From positions 1 to 18,395 of the forward strand of contig CAMZLC010000100.1 of the NCBI GenBank assembly GCA_947311605.1: a DNA stretch of 18,395 nucleotides, read 5' to 3'. Positions 1 to 7,311 of this stretch are shown here, in pieces (the stretch's first letter is position 1; every line of letters starts with the position of its first letter). Origin of the DNA: an uncultured Sulfurovum sp. Its GTDB lineage: Bacteria; Campylobacterota; Campylobacteria; Campylobacterales; Sulfurovaceae. The notes beneath the pieces were generated by a model that did no database searches, was not told where the DNA came from, and saw only the letters and a program-made list of their open reading frames with translations. A program made the translations under genes and the position numbers.

Positions 1-1149
1 CGCAAAGACAATATGGGCGTAGGCACACTGCCCGGCAAACTGGCAGACTGCCAAAGCAAAGATCCGGAGATCTCCGAGATCTATCTGGTGGAGGGAGACT
101 CTGCAGGCGGTTCAGCCAAGCAGGGAAGAGACAGAGTCTTCCAGGCAATCCTTCCCCTGAAGGGTAAGATCCTCAATGTCGAAAAGGCACGACTAGAGAA
201 GATCCTCAAGTCTGATGAGATCAAAAACATGATCACCGCACTGGGCTGCGGGATCGGTGACGAGTTCGACGAAGAGAAACTACGCTATCACAAAGTGATC
301 ATCATGACCGACGCCGATGTGGATGGCTCTCATATCCAGACACTGCTGATGACCTTTTTCTTCCGCTTCCTCAGACCTGTCATCGAAAAGGGCTATCTCT
401 ATCTGGCACAACCACCCCTTTACCGCTACAAAAAAGGCAAGAACGAAACCTACCTCAAGGATGACACCGCACTCAATGATTTCCTCATCGAGCACGGTAT
501 CTCTGCCATCGAGAGCGAGACTATGGGGCACAATGATCTGGTCGATCTCTTCAAGCTGATAGGCTACTACCGTATGACACTCAAAGAGATCGAAAAGCGT
601 TTTGCCCTGCCTGAAGTCATCCGCTACATGATCGAAACCCCCGATGTCGTAGGCGGCACCACCAAACAACTGGCCAAAACGATCGAAAGCTATATCAAAG
701 AGCTGGGATACAATATCCTGAGCAAAACGGTCAGTGACGAAAAAATACATATGTTTGTACAGACCAAAGATGGACTGGAGGAGCTCATTGTAGATGATGT
801 ACTCTTTACCAATCCCCATTACAATGAGGCGGTCTATATCTATCAAAAGATTCGAGAGCATTGCACTGAGGAGTTTGCCGACAAAGACCTCTTGGCACTC
901 TTTGCAGAGGTCGAAGCCTCCGCCAAGAAGGGTGCCTATATCCAGCGCTACAAGGGTCTGGGAGAGATGAACCCAGAGCAGCTCTGGGAGACCACCATGA
1001 CACCGGAAAACAGACGCCTGCTCCAGGTAACGATCGAAGATGTCGATGTCGCCAGTGACACCTTTACGCTCTTTATGGGGGATGAGGTAGAACCACGAAG
1101 AAATTACATCGAAACACATGCCAAAGATGTCAAGCACTTGGATGTCTAG
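1..1149 (+). CDS. gyrB: DNA gyrase subunit B, C-terminal half (5' end outside window)
   Basis: GyrB is the ATPase subunit of the GyrA2GyrB2 topoisomerase that introduces negative supercoils. The reading frame is open from base 1, so the annotated part lacks the N-terminal GHKL ATPase domain and most of the transducer domain; about 382 residues remain. Visible motifs are the LPGKLADC segment, the TOPRIM signature EGDSAGGSAKQGRDR with its catalytic Glu, ILPLKGKILNVEKAR, and the metal-binding TDADVDGSHI. The C-terminal tail has QRYKGLGEMNPEQLWETTM, which contacts GyrA, and ends in LDV. The roughly 165-residue insert of E. coli GyrB is absent or greatly reduced, judging by the short distance between TOPRIM and tail. 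The quinolone-region Asp in EGDS and Lys in LKGK are the usual wild-type residues. The next gene starts two bases after the stop. Identification is secure; only the start is missing. Confidence 0.98.
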   Translation, partial: RKDNMGVGTLPGKLADCQSKDPEISEIYLVEGDSAGGSAKQGRDRVFQAILPLKGKILNVEKARLEKILKSDEIKNMITALGCGIGDEFDEEKLRYHKVIIMTDADVDGSHIQTLLMTFFFRFLRPVIEKGYLYLAQPPLYRYKKGKNETYLKDDTALNDFLIEHGISAIESETMGHNDLVDLFKLIGYYRMTLKEIEKRFALPEVIRYMIETPDVVGGTTKQLAKTIESYIKELGYNILSKTVSDEKIHMFVQTKDGLEELIVDDVLFTNPHYNEAVYIYQKIREHCTEEFADKDLLALFAEVEASAKKGAYIQRYKGLGEMNPEQLWETTMTPENRRLLQVTIEDVDVASDTFTLFMGDEVEPRRNYIETHAKDVKHLDV

Positions 1150-1151
1150 CC

Positions 1152-2588
1152 ATGCTTCTGTCAGAACTAGAGGAGAGAGAGCGGCGCTTTAAGCTGGCAC
1201 TTAGGACCGGTATCCCCATTCTTCTTCTTGTGGGTCTGATCGCTTATATCGTTTTTCTTAAAGAGGGGGCGCTACACTTCACGACAGAGAATTATCTGCT
1301 CCTGGGTGCCGTGATCTTTATCTCCGTCTATTTTATCTATTTTCTTCTGGAACAGGATGCAGAGGAGACACTGCTTGATCATGCAACACACGGTTTCAAC
1401 CAGAAAGCTTTTGAGAGAAAACTTAAACATTCCGGATCAAAGACAATTGCCCTGCTCACCATAGACAACCTTTACCTCATAGATGAGAACTATGGCGCAC
1501 AAGAGACAAACAGGTTGCTTTATCATGTTATACATAGACTTGATCAGATCCTACATGAACATGACTTTGGAAATAATACACTGATAGGCAGGCGCTTTGG
1601 TGCAGGTTTTTTGATCGCGATAGATAAAAAGAGTGATGATCTCGCGTCCGTTTTGAGGCGCTTTGTCGCAGACAACCGCAGCATAAATGGCATAGATATC
1701 TCTTACAGATATACGCTTATGGCTTACAATAATGAAGATCTTGAGAAGACGATAAACTACCTCAAGGATGCGCTCAATGCACCTGAAAAAAGAGAGGAAA
1801 ACAAAGGCAGTCATGAAGGTAAAAAAATACAAGATGTAGACAGCCTGATCAAACTAGAGAAAGAAATCTCTTCTGCAATAGAGGCAAAAAAACTATCGTT
1901 TATGTTCAGGCCTCTTCAGAAAACTTCGAATGACCGGATAGATGCCTATGAAGTCTCTGTAAAACTGCAGACTGATACTTCTGGAAAGATTCTGCCAAGG
2001 GTATTTTTACCTATTGTCAACAGACTTGGTCTTGGCAGAGAATATGATTTTGCCATCATGTACCATATGGTCAAACTGCTGCCATTGACAGATGAATATA
2101 TTTCACTGGCATTTAACATATCACCATTTTCCATGAGAAACAAAGAGTTTCAAGACAGACTCTTTTCTCTGCTAGAAGAGAGCAAAGTGAGCGCTTCCAG
2201 ACTTATCGTTGAACTGTATGAAAGAAAGGTTCATCATGATCTGTCCGCATACTTCCAGACACTTGGATACCTGAGGAGCAAGGGGCTGAGAATCGCTATC
2301 GACAATTTTGGATCCTCGGATGCCTCCATGGAATACATGAAGCATTTCAGATTTGACATGGTGCAGTTCGATAGAGAGTATACAATAAAACTCGACAATA
2401 AAGCCACCCATGAAATGCTCCACTCTCTTGTATCCATGTCCAAAAATCTCGGTATTGCGACCGTAGCAAAATGGGTAGATGACGATACACAGAAAAGCAA
2501 ACTCAAGGCACTTGGGATAGAGTACATACAGGGATTTGGCGTAGGAAAAGCACTATCAGAAAAAGAGTTGATAGACAGATACAATTAA
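1152..2588 (+). CDS. Membrane-anchored protein with degenerate GGDEF and EAL domains
   Basis: This 478-residue protein has two hydrophobic segments (about 20-36 and 48-66), then a GGDEF-like domain (about 75-210), a charged linker and an EAL-like domain (about 235-478). The GGDEF active site is replaced by RFGAGFLI (148-155), so it is not expected to make c-di-GMP. In the EAL domain, YEVSVKL (266-272) stands for YEALLRW, FNIS (321-324) and ELYE (354-357) keep an Asn and two Glu, IDNFG (383-387) has lost the second Asp of DDFG, QFD (405-407) replaces KID, and AKWVD (439-443) has Lys where the Glu of EGVE should be. QGFGVGKAL (460-468) matches the usual end. Several metal or catalytic residues are therefore missing, and the protein is probably a c-di-GMP receptor or a scaffold rather than an enzyme. 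The start lies two bases after gyrB with no strong ribosome site, suggesting coupled translation. The domain call is good; the role is unknown. Confidence 0.88.
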   Translation: MLLSELEERERRFKLALRTGIPILLLVGLIAYIVFLKEGALHFTTENYLLLGAVIFISVYFIYFLLEQDAEETLLDHATHGFNQKAFERKLKHSGSKTIALLTIDNLYLIDENYGAQETNRLLYHVIHRLDQILHEHDFGNNTLIGRRFGAGFLIAIDKKSDDLASVLRRFVADNRSINGIDISYRYTLMAYNNEDLEKTINYLKDALNAPEKREENKGSHEGKKIQDVDSLIKLEKEISSAIEAKKLSFMFRPLQKTSNDRIDAYEVSVKLQTDTSGKILPRVFLPIVNRLGLGREYDFAIMYHMVKLLPLTDEYISLAFNISPFSMRNKEFQDRLFSLLEESKVSASRLIVELYERKVHHDLSAYFQTLGYLRSKGLRIAIDNFGSSDASMEYMKHFRFDMVQFDREYTIKLDNKATHEMLHSLVSMSKNLGIATVAKWVDDDTQKSKLKALGIEYIQGFGVGKALSEKELIDRYN

Positions 2589-2594
2589 GGAACG

Positions 2595-2975
2595 ATGATG
2601 AAATACGGTGAAAAAGAGATACGAAAATTTGATATCCATGCTGCAGAGAACTTTTGGCCAAACAAGCACAAAAAGAGCTACACCATCTCTATCGAGCTTC
2701 CCGAATTTATGTGCCTCTGCCCACGCTCCGGCTATCCCGATTTTGCCACGATCCGCATTCACTATGTGCCTCGCAAAAAGGTGGCAGAACTCAAGGCGAT
2801 CAAGCTCTACATCAATAGCTTTATGCATCGCTACATCTCCCATGAGGATGCTGCCAATGAGATCTACGATACGCTTTTCAAAAAACTGAAGCCAAGATCC
2901 ATGAGACTCATTGCAGACTTTAATCCTCGCGGCAATGTGCATACAGTCATAGAGATAGATAGCGAAAAAATATGA
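2595..2975 (+). CDS. queF: NADPH-dependent 7-cyano-7-deazaguanine reductase (preQ0 reductase)
   Basis: QueF reduces the nitrile of preQ0 to the aminomethyl group of preQ1 with two NADPH, a late step in making queuosine for the tRNA anticodon wobble base. At 126 residues this is the short, unimodular type I form built on the T-fold (tunnelling fold) scaffold. The signature PEFMCLCPRSGYPDFATI (36-53) carries the Cys that forms the thioimide adduct (C42 by its position before Pro) and the acid Asp (D49). AELKAIKLYINSF (64-76) corresponds to the family ESKSLKLYxxSF motif and is somewhat divergent in ELKAI. HE (83-84) is the conserved substrate-binding pair. Two ATG codons lie at 2595 and 2598 after an AAGGA site. 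The gene begins six bases after the EAL-like gene stop, so it is likely read from the gyrB transcript. Confidence 0.95.
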   Translation: MMKYGEKEIRKFDIHAAENFWPNKHKKSYTISIELPEFMCLCPRSGYPDFATIRIHYVPRKKVAELKAIKLYINSFMHRYISHEDAANEIYDTLFKKLKPRSMRLIADFNPRGNVHTVIEIDSEKI

Positions 2976-3044
2976 CAATCTGACATTTTTCTGCCTTTTT
3001 TTACGAAAATAGTTTATCATGCTCTTATAGAACAAAGGAGTGCC

Positions 3045-3281
3045 ATGATCTATTTTTCTGAAGTCTCAAGCAGGCTGAGAGAGGCCATTATGCACAGGGA
3101 TGGCAAACAGAAAGTCAAAGACAAGGATATCGCGCGCTGCCTTGGACTGGATCCTCAGTATTACGCCGTGATCAAACGGCGCAATAAAATCCCCTATGAG
3201 GCTATTGCCCACTTCTGTGAACAAAACAGGCTCAGCATCAACTGGATACTACTCAAGCAAAAACCCATCTATTTGACCTAA
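3045..3281 (+). CDS. Small one-domain helix-turn-helix protein, CI-repressor-like
   Basis: This 78-residue protein is almost entirely one DNA-binding fold of the phage CI-repressor-like HTH type. The core is DKDIARCLGLDPQYYAVIKR: a first helix at about 28-33, a Gly turn at 34, and a recognition helix at about 37-46. IPYEAIAHFCEQNRLSINWIL (49-69) fits the family pattern in which a Trp-Ile-Leu closes the domain. There is no dimerisation, peptidase or sensor domain, so it may act as a small dimer or as an antitoxin-like regulator. The start is set by AAAGGAG (3034-3040) four bases upstream. Weak -10-like hexamers, TATCAT (3015-3020) and TATAGA (3026-3031), follow a T-rich stretch after queF. No phage genes surround it, so it looks like a resident chromosomal regulator. 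The target is not visible. The fold call is good; the function is inferred. Confidence 0.85.
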   Translation: MIYFSEVSSRLREAIMHRDGKQKVKDKDIARCLGLDPQYYAVIKRRNKIPYEAIAHFCEQNRLSINWILLKQKPIYLT

Positions 3282-3301
3282 GAGGATATACTGGCTATAA
3301 T
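3272..3301 (+). promoter_or_regulatory. Sigma70-type promoter for the DUF2853 gene
   Basis: TTGACC (3273-3278) and TATAAT (3296-3301) are separated by exactly 17 bases, and the next start codon is at 3335. This is the best two-box promoter in the window. The -35 box overlaps the last codons of the small HTH gene, so the DUF2853 gene can be read independently of it. Confidence 0.6.
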
Positions 3302-3334
3302 TAAGCTGCAAAATTCATTCAAAGGAAGAAGAGT

Positions 3335-3676
3335 ATGGGCAAAAGAGAAGAAAAAATTGAGCAGTATACTGCTGAAGCCAAAAAGCTTGGACTGAAGTTA
3401 TCTGCTGATTTAATCAGCAAGGTAACGGTAGGACTAGGCCCCTCAATCTATAAAAAAGATTCCGAGACCGTCTCCTGCACGCAAGCTTCTGAGCTGGCAA
3501 CAGTAAAGAAGAACTATCTTCAGAAAAAGCTGGGACTGGATGCAGATGATGCCAAACTTGATGCTGCCATCAAGGCTGTCTGCGAGGCGATGGGTAGCTC
3601 CAACAGAAACAAGTACCGGGCACTCTTTTACGCCCTGCTATGCAAAGAGTTCGGCAAAGAGTCTGTCTACGCATAG
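3335..3676 (+). CDS. DUF2853 family protein
   Basis: This 113-residue cytoplasmic protein matches DUF2853, a family of short, mostly helical proteins of unknown function found in many Proteobacteria and Bacteroidota. Recognisable blocks are an N-terminal KREEKIEQY helix, KVTVGLGPSIYKKDSETVSC (29-48), VKKNYLQKKLGL (57-68) and the C-terminal SSNRNKYRALFYALL (88-102) followed by KEFGKESVY. Full length is typical for the family. The start is supported by AAGGA (3322-3326), eight bases before ATG. The gene has its own promoter and is followed 14 bases later by a long hairpin, so it looks monocistronic. There is no signal peptide, membrane segment or obvious catalytic motif. The basic, Asn/Tyr-rich C-terminal block could bind nucleic acid or another protein, but this is speculation. 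The family assignment is firm. Confidence 0.9.
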   Translation: MGKREEKIEQYTAEAKKLGLKLSADLISKVTVGLGPSIYKKDSETVSCTQASELATVKKNYLQKKLGLDADDAKLDAAIKAVCEAMGSSNRNKYRALFYALLCKEFGKESVYA

Positions 3677-3690
3677 CACAAGGGCGGCAC

Positions 3691-3722
3691 TATAGGACAC
3701 CTCAGACCACAGGTGTTCTATA
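3691..3722. terminator. Hairpin between convergent genes, possible bidirectional terminator
   Basis: TATAGGACACCT (3691-3702) pairs with AGGTGTTCTATA (3711-3722) to give a 12-bp stem with one G-T pair and an 8-base loop. It lies just after the DUF2853 stop and overlaps the stop codon of the opposing gene. On the + strand it is followed by only a weak T-rich tract (TATCTTTATAA), and on the - strand by none, so termination strength is uncertain. An outer alternative pairing, 3686-3694 with 3738-3746, competes with it. Confidence 0.5.
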
Positions 3723-4083
3723 TCTTTATAAACAGAATATAGTGCCTCTCGTCCTCATTTTTACCAAATCCCACAATCTCCATACCTGTGTATTGTCTAT
3801 TCACGGTCATTTTGAGCGGATACATCATGCTCTGCATATCCAGAATCAAAAGCGAAGGCAGAAGTGCCCCTATGCTCACTTTCGCGTCAGTATGATCCAC
3901 GCTGAAAAGCAGCTCTCTCTTCTCATTGTCCAGCACATAGGAGCCAATAGGCGCTTCACCTGCATAGTGCAGTTTTGCGGCGTCGTGAATATCCTCCCTG
4001 AGCAGTCCTGCATGCAGGGCATAGGCTTCCGTATTGGCGATAGATTCTCTGATGTCTTCGATCAGATCAATAATGACTTTCAT
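3718..4083 (-). CDS. Conserved-looking hypothetical protein, 121 aa
   Basis: I do not recognise a named family. The 121-residue product is acidic, with alternating hydrophobic segments that suggest a small alpha/beta protein. It begins MKVIIDLIEDIRESI, probably a first helix. The middle has AGEAPIGSYVLDNEKRELLF, which looks like a beta hairpin. A hydrophobic stretch IGALLPSLLILDM (about 71-83) follows, and the end is MEIVGFGKNEDERHYILFIKI with FIKI at the C-terminus. There is no signal peptide, and the hydrophobic stretch contains charged neighbours, so it is probably cytoplasmic. The start is supported by AAGGA (complement of 4090-4094) just upstream. TATA-like -10 candidates lie at the complements of 4103-4108 and 4122-4127. 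The opposite-strand frame is Cys/His-rich and less protein-like. The 136 bases to fusA show no other gene and no clear fusA terminator. Confidence 0.75.
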   Translation of the reverse strand: MKVIIDLIEDIRESIANTEAYALHAGLLREDIHDAAKLHYAGEAPIGSYVLDNEKRELLFSVDHTDAKVSIGALLPSLLILDMQSMMYPLKMTVNRQYTGMEIVGFGKNEDERHYILFIKI

Positions 4084-4219
4084 GGGTTTTCCTTGGGGAG
4101 ATGGTATAAAAAGGCTTGGATTTTATAGATAGTCACTAGAGGGGATTTCGGCGAAAGAGCGTGCTAGGCCACATTGGCAAAACACACTCCTTCAAGGTAT
4201 AGCAAGGCGCTACAAAAGA

Positions 4220-6310
4220 TTAGCCGTTACGCTTCTCGATGATCTCTTTTGCCACATTCTGCGGCACCTCTTCGTAGTGGTCAAACTCCATCGCATAGGT
4301 CGCACGACCCTGCGTCATGGATCTAAGATCCGTAGAGTAGCCAAACATCTCAGAAAGCGGCACAAAGGCATCTACGATCTTGTGGCCTGCTCTGTCGCCC
4401 ATACCGTTGACCTGACCTCTTCTTTTGGAGATATCGCCGATCACATCACCCATATAGTCTTCCGGTACTTCGACTTCTACCTTCATCATGGGTTCGAGGA
4501 TCACAGGATTTGCTTCTCTACATCCCTCTCTGAATCCCATAGAGGCAGCCAGCTTAAACGCCATCTCGGAGGAGTCAACATCATGATAGGAGCCATCATA
4601 AAGCGTGACCTTGATATCCTCTACAGGGTAGCCTGCTTGGATACCTCTACCCATAGCTTCTTGGACACCCTTGTTGACTGGCTGAACAAACTCTTTGGGT
4701 ATAACGCCCCCTTTGATTTGATCCACAAATTCATAACCAAATCCTGGTTCTTGCGGCTCAATCTTGAGATAGACATGACCAAATTGACCCCTACCTCCTG
4801 ACTGTTTAGCGTATTTATACTCTTTATTTACCGCTTTTCTAATTGTCTCACGGTAAGCAACCTGTGGTGCACCTACTTCTGCCTCTACCTTGAATTCTCT
4901 CTTCATCCTGTCTACGAGGATCTCCAGGTGCAGCTCACCCATACCGGAAATGATTGTCTGGCCAGACTCTTCGTCGGTAGCCACACGGAAGGAAGGGTCT
5001 TCTGCTGCCAATTTACCAAGTGCCATACCCATTTTTTCCTGGTCTGCTTTGGTTTTGGGCTCTACGGCAACGGAGATCACAGGATCCGGGAAGTCCATTC
5101 TCTCCAGAACGACTTTGTCTTTGTCAGAACAAAGGGTATCGCCTGTGGTTGTATTCTTCAGTCCCACAACAGCACCGATCTCGCCTGCATAGATCTCTTT
5201 GATCTCTTCTCTTTTGATCGCATGCATTTTCATGATTCGACCTACACGCTCTTTCTTGTCCTTGGTACTGTTGAGCACGTAGGAGCCGGACTCCAGAGAG
5301 CCTCTGTAGACACGGATAAAGGTAAGCTGCCCCACGAAAGGATCCGTCATGATCTTGAATGCCAATGCAGCAAATTCGCCATCATCTGTAGACTCTACCG
5401 TCACCTCTGCATTCTCATCATCCATTTCAGTACCCTTGATCGCAGGTGCCTCTACAGGAGAGGGGAGATAAGCCACAACGGCATCAAGCAGTGTCTGCAC
5501 ACCTTTGTTCTTGAAAGCAGTTCCCGGAAGCATTGGTACCACGTGCATACCAATCGTCGCTGCTTTGATGCCTGCAACGATCTCCTCTTCCGTCAATTCC
5601 TCGCCTTCCATGTATTTTTCCATCAGCTCATCATTGCCCTCAGCTTCAGAGATACCCTCGATAAGCTTCTCTCTCCACTCTTCGGCTTGCTCTTGGAGCT
5701 CTGGTCGGATCTCTTGGACATGGTAATTTGAACCCATTTCAGCATCCTGATCCCAGACAACCTCTTGCATCTTTACCAGATCAACCACACCTTCGAAATC
5801 TTCTTCAGCACCGATAGGAAGCTGAATCACAAGAGGGTTGCCTTTGAGTCTGTCTCTGATTTGTCTCTCTACTTCCAGGAAGTCTGCGCCCGTTCTGTCC
5901 ATTTTGTTGACAAAAACCAATGAAGGTACACCATAACGGTTTCTCTGTCTCCACACAGTTTCAGACTGAGGTTGTACTCCGCCCACTGCACAAAATACGG
6001 ATACGGCACCATCCAATACTCTCATAGACCGCTCGACCTCGATCGTAAAGTCCACGTGACCCGGCGTGTCAATAATGTTGATCTGCTTGCCTAGCCACTC
6101 ACAGGTCGTAGCCGCCGAAGTAATCGTAATACCTCTTTCTTGCTCCTGCTCCATCCAGTCCATGGTCGCTGCACCATCGTGCACCTCACCAATCTTGTGC
6201 TCAACCCCCGTATAAAAAAGAATTCTTTCTGTGGTTGTTGTTTTTCCTGCATCGATGTGCGCTGCGATACCTATGTTTCTTACGTCTTCAAGTTTGTGCG
6301 TTCTTGCCAT
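4220..6310 (-). CDS. fusA: Translation elongation factor G
   Basis: EF-G is the ribosomal GTPase that drives mRNA-tRNA translocation and, with RRF, ribosome recycling. The 696-residue length is standard. Domain I has the P-loop AHIDAGKTT (17-25), switch I RGITITSAATT (59-69), DTPGH with its catalytic His (81-85) and NKMD (135-138). Further on are the domain II segment ending in the TTTGDTLC block, the domain III SGMGELHLEILVDR motif, domain IV with GGVIPKEFVQPV, which reaches into the decoding centre, and domain V ending in KEIIEKRNG. The strict match to canonical EF-G makes it the housekeeping copy rather than an EF-G2 or TetM-like paralogue. AAGGAAG precedes the ATG by about seven bases, and only 11 bases separate it from rpsG, so the two are co-transcribed. 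No tuf gene follows; an unrelated hypothetical gene lies next. Confidence 0.99.
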   Translation of the reverse strand: MARTHKLEDVRNIGIAAHIDAGKTTTTERILFYTGVEHKIGEVHDGAATMDWMEQEQERGITITSAATTCEWLGKQINIIDTPGHVDFTIEVERSMRVLDGAVSVFCAVGGVQPQSETVWRQRNRYGVPSLVFVNKMDRTGADFLEVERQIRDRLKGNPLVIQLPIGAEEDFEGVVDLVKMQEVVWDQDAEMGSNYHVQEIRPELQEQAEEWREKLIEGISEAEGNDELMEKYMEGEELTEEEIVAGIKAATIGMHVVPMLPGTAFKNKGVQTLLDAVVAYLPSPVEAPAIKGTEMDDENAEVTVESTDDGEFAALAFKIMTDPFVGQLTFIRVYRGSLESGSYVLNSTKDKKERVGRIMKMHAIKREEIKEIYAGEIGAVVGLKNTTTGDTLCSDKDKVVLERMDFPDPVISVAVEPKTKADQEKMGMALGKLAAEDPSFRVATDEESGQTIISGMGELHLEILVDRMKREFKVEAEVGAPQVAYRETIRKAVNKEYKYAKQSGGRGQFGHVYLKIEPQEPGFGYEFVDQIKGGVIPKEFVQPVNKGVQEAMGRGIQAGYPVEDIKVTLYDGSYHDVDSSEMAFKLAASMGFREGCREANPVILEPMMKVEVEVPEDYMGDVIGDISKRRGQVNGMGDRAGHKIVDAFVPLSEMFGYSTDLRSMTQGRATYAMEFDHYEEVPQNVAKEIIEKRNG

Positions 6311-6321
6311 AACCTACTTCC

Positions 6322-6789
6322 TTACCATCTGTAGTGAGCAAACGCTTTGTTCGCTTCAGCCATTCTGTATGTCTCTTCTTTCTTTTTAAACGCAGACCCT
6401 TTATCAGTGGCTGCCTCCATAAGCTCGTTGGAAAGACGCTCAACCATAGTTCTCTCATTTCTTTTTCTTGCTGCATCAATGATCCATCGAATCCCGAGAG
6501 ACTGTTGTCTAGATGGTCTTACTTCGATAGGCACCTGATAGGTAGCACCACCGACTCTTCGACTTTTTACTTCCATTACAGGCTTGATGTTATCCATCGC
6601 TTTATTGAATACATCAATCCCTTTTTCACCGCTTTTAGATTCAATTCTCTCCAGTGCACCATACATGATTTTGTGGGCAACACTCTTTTTGCCGTCCAGC
6701 ATGACTGCATTGATAAACTTTGTTAATACTTTTGATCCGTGTACTGGATCTGGCAATACCGGTCTGACCGGCGCTTTTCTTCTTCTCAT
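6322..6789 (-). CDS. rpsG: 30S ribosomal protein S7
   Basis: S7 is a primary binder of the 16S rRNA 3' major domain. It starts assembly of the 30S head and lies next to the E-site tRNA and mRNA. The 155-residue product has the usual start MRRRKAPVRPVLPDP, the helix block FINAVMLDGKKSVAHKIMYGALE, the beta-hairpin region GGATYQVPIEVRPSRQQSLGIRWI, and the C-terminal helix ending in KAFAHYRW. Length matches bacterial S7. GAGGA precedes the ATG. It is second in the rpsL-rpsG-fusA string, separated from rpsL by 90 bases without a gene and from fusA by 11 bases. In E. coli S7 represses its own operon by binding the rpsL-rpsG spacer; the 90-base spacer here could serve the same role, but I see no clear copy of the E. 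coli structure. Confidence 0.99.
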   Translation of the reverse strand: MRRRKAPVRPVLPDPVHGSKVLTKFINAVMLDGKKSVAHKIMYGALERIESKSGEKGIDVFNKAMDNIKPVMEVKSRRVGGATYQVPIEVRPSRQQSLGIRWIIDAARKRNERTMVERLSNELMEAATDKGSAFKKKEETYRMAEANKAFAHYRW

Positions 6790-6879
6790 TTTAATTCCTC
6801 TTCAATCTTTATGATTTACTCAAGCCTTGTCCACGAAGGTTTGATGACAACACCTGACCTCTAATTTGTTTGCTGTTTC

Positions 6880-7254
6880 CTAGTTCTTTGGTCGCTTGGT
6901 ACCGTACTTGGATCTGGCAACTGTTCTGCCCTGTACCCCCGATGCATCAAGCGCACCACGAACAATATGATATTTGACACCTGGAAGGTCTTTAACTCTT
7001 CCGCCTCGTACAAGTACGATAGAGTGCTCTTGGAGGTTATGCCCTTCACCGCCGATATAAGAGATGACCTCATATCCGCTTGTCAGTCTTACTTTTGCGA
7101 CCTTTCTCAACGCTGAGTTAGGTTTCTTTGGAGTCGTGGTATAGACTCTGGTACATACGCCTCTTCTCTGAGGACAGCTTTCCAATGCAGGTGATTTAGA
7201 TTTTTTGATCACCTTTTTGCGTTCTTTACGAATCAACTGGTTGATAGTTGGCAA
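6880..7254 (-). CDS. rpsL: 30S ribosomal protein S12 (TTG start)
   Basis: S12 sits at the decoding centre and controls accuracy and streptomycin response. The 124-residue product begins PTINQLIRKERKK and ends GTKRPKN, the standard span. TTTPKKPNSA holds Lys43, and VRGGRVKDLPG holds Lys88 and Asp89, the site that RimO methylthiolates in other bacteria; these are the residues of streptomycin-sensitive S12. The plus-strand triplet at 7252-7254 is CAA, so the start codon is TTG, not ATG. It is preceded by AAGGA (complement of 7261-7265) at six bases, and no better in-frame ATG exists because the family always starts with this Pro-Thr sequence. It is the first gene of the str cluster, behind its own promoter about 120 bases upstream. 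Confidence 0.98.
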   Translation of the reverse strand: MPTINQLIRKERKKVIKKSKSPALESCPQRRGVCTRVYTTTPKKPNSALRKVAKVRLTSGYEVISYIGGEGHNLQEHSIVLVRGGRVKDLPGVKYHIVRGALDASGVQGRTVARSKYGTKRPKN

Positions 7255-7311
7255 AGTATTTCCTTTTCTGTATTTTGTGCTCTTGGAGCGAATTGAATCT
7301 GGCTGTTACAC

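Noticed and set aside
280..1137. 285-codon open frame on the - strand inside gyrB
   Set aside because: It lies fully opposite the GyrB coding frame, which has every family motif. The antisense protein is rich in unusual Cys, Gly and His runs and resembles nothing known.
2556..3035. 159-codon - strand frame opposite queF
   Set aside because: It is antisense to QueF, whose catalytic Cys, Asp and HE residues are in place on the + strand.
3640..4128. 162-codon + strand frame over the hypothetical gene
   Set aside because: Its translation is Cys/His-rich and lacks a ribosome site. The - strand frame has a good ribosome site and normal composition.
4130..4219. Intrinsic terminator after fusA
   Set aside because: Only a 5-bp stem (GTAGC/GCTAT) is found, with no T run after it, so no terminator is called.
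4928..5731. 267-codon + strand frame opposite fusA
   Set aside because: It is antisense to the conserved EF-G sequence and has low-complexity, Cys/His-rich composition.
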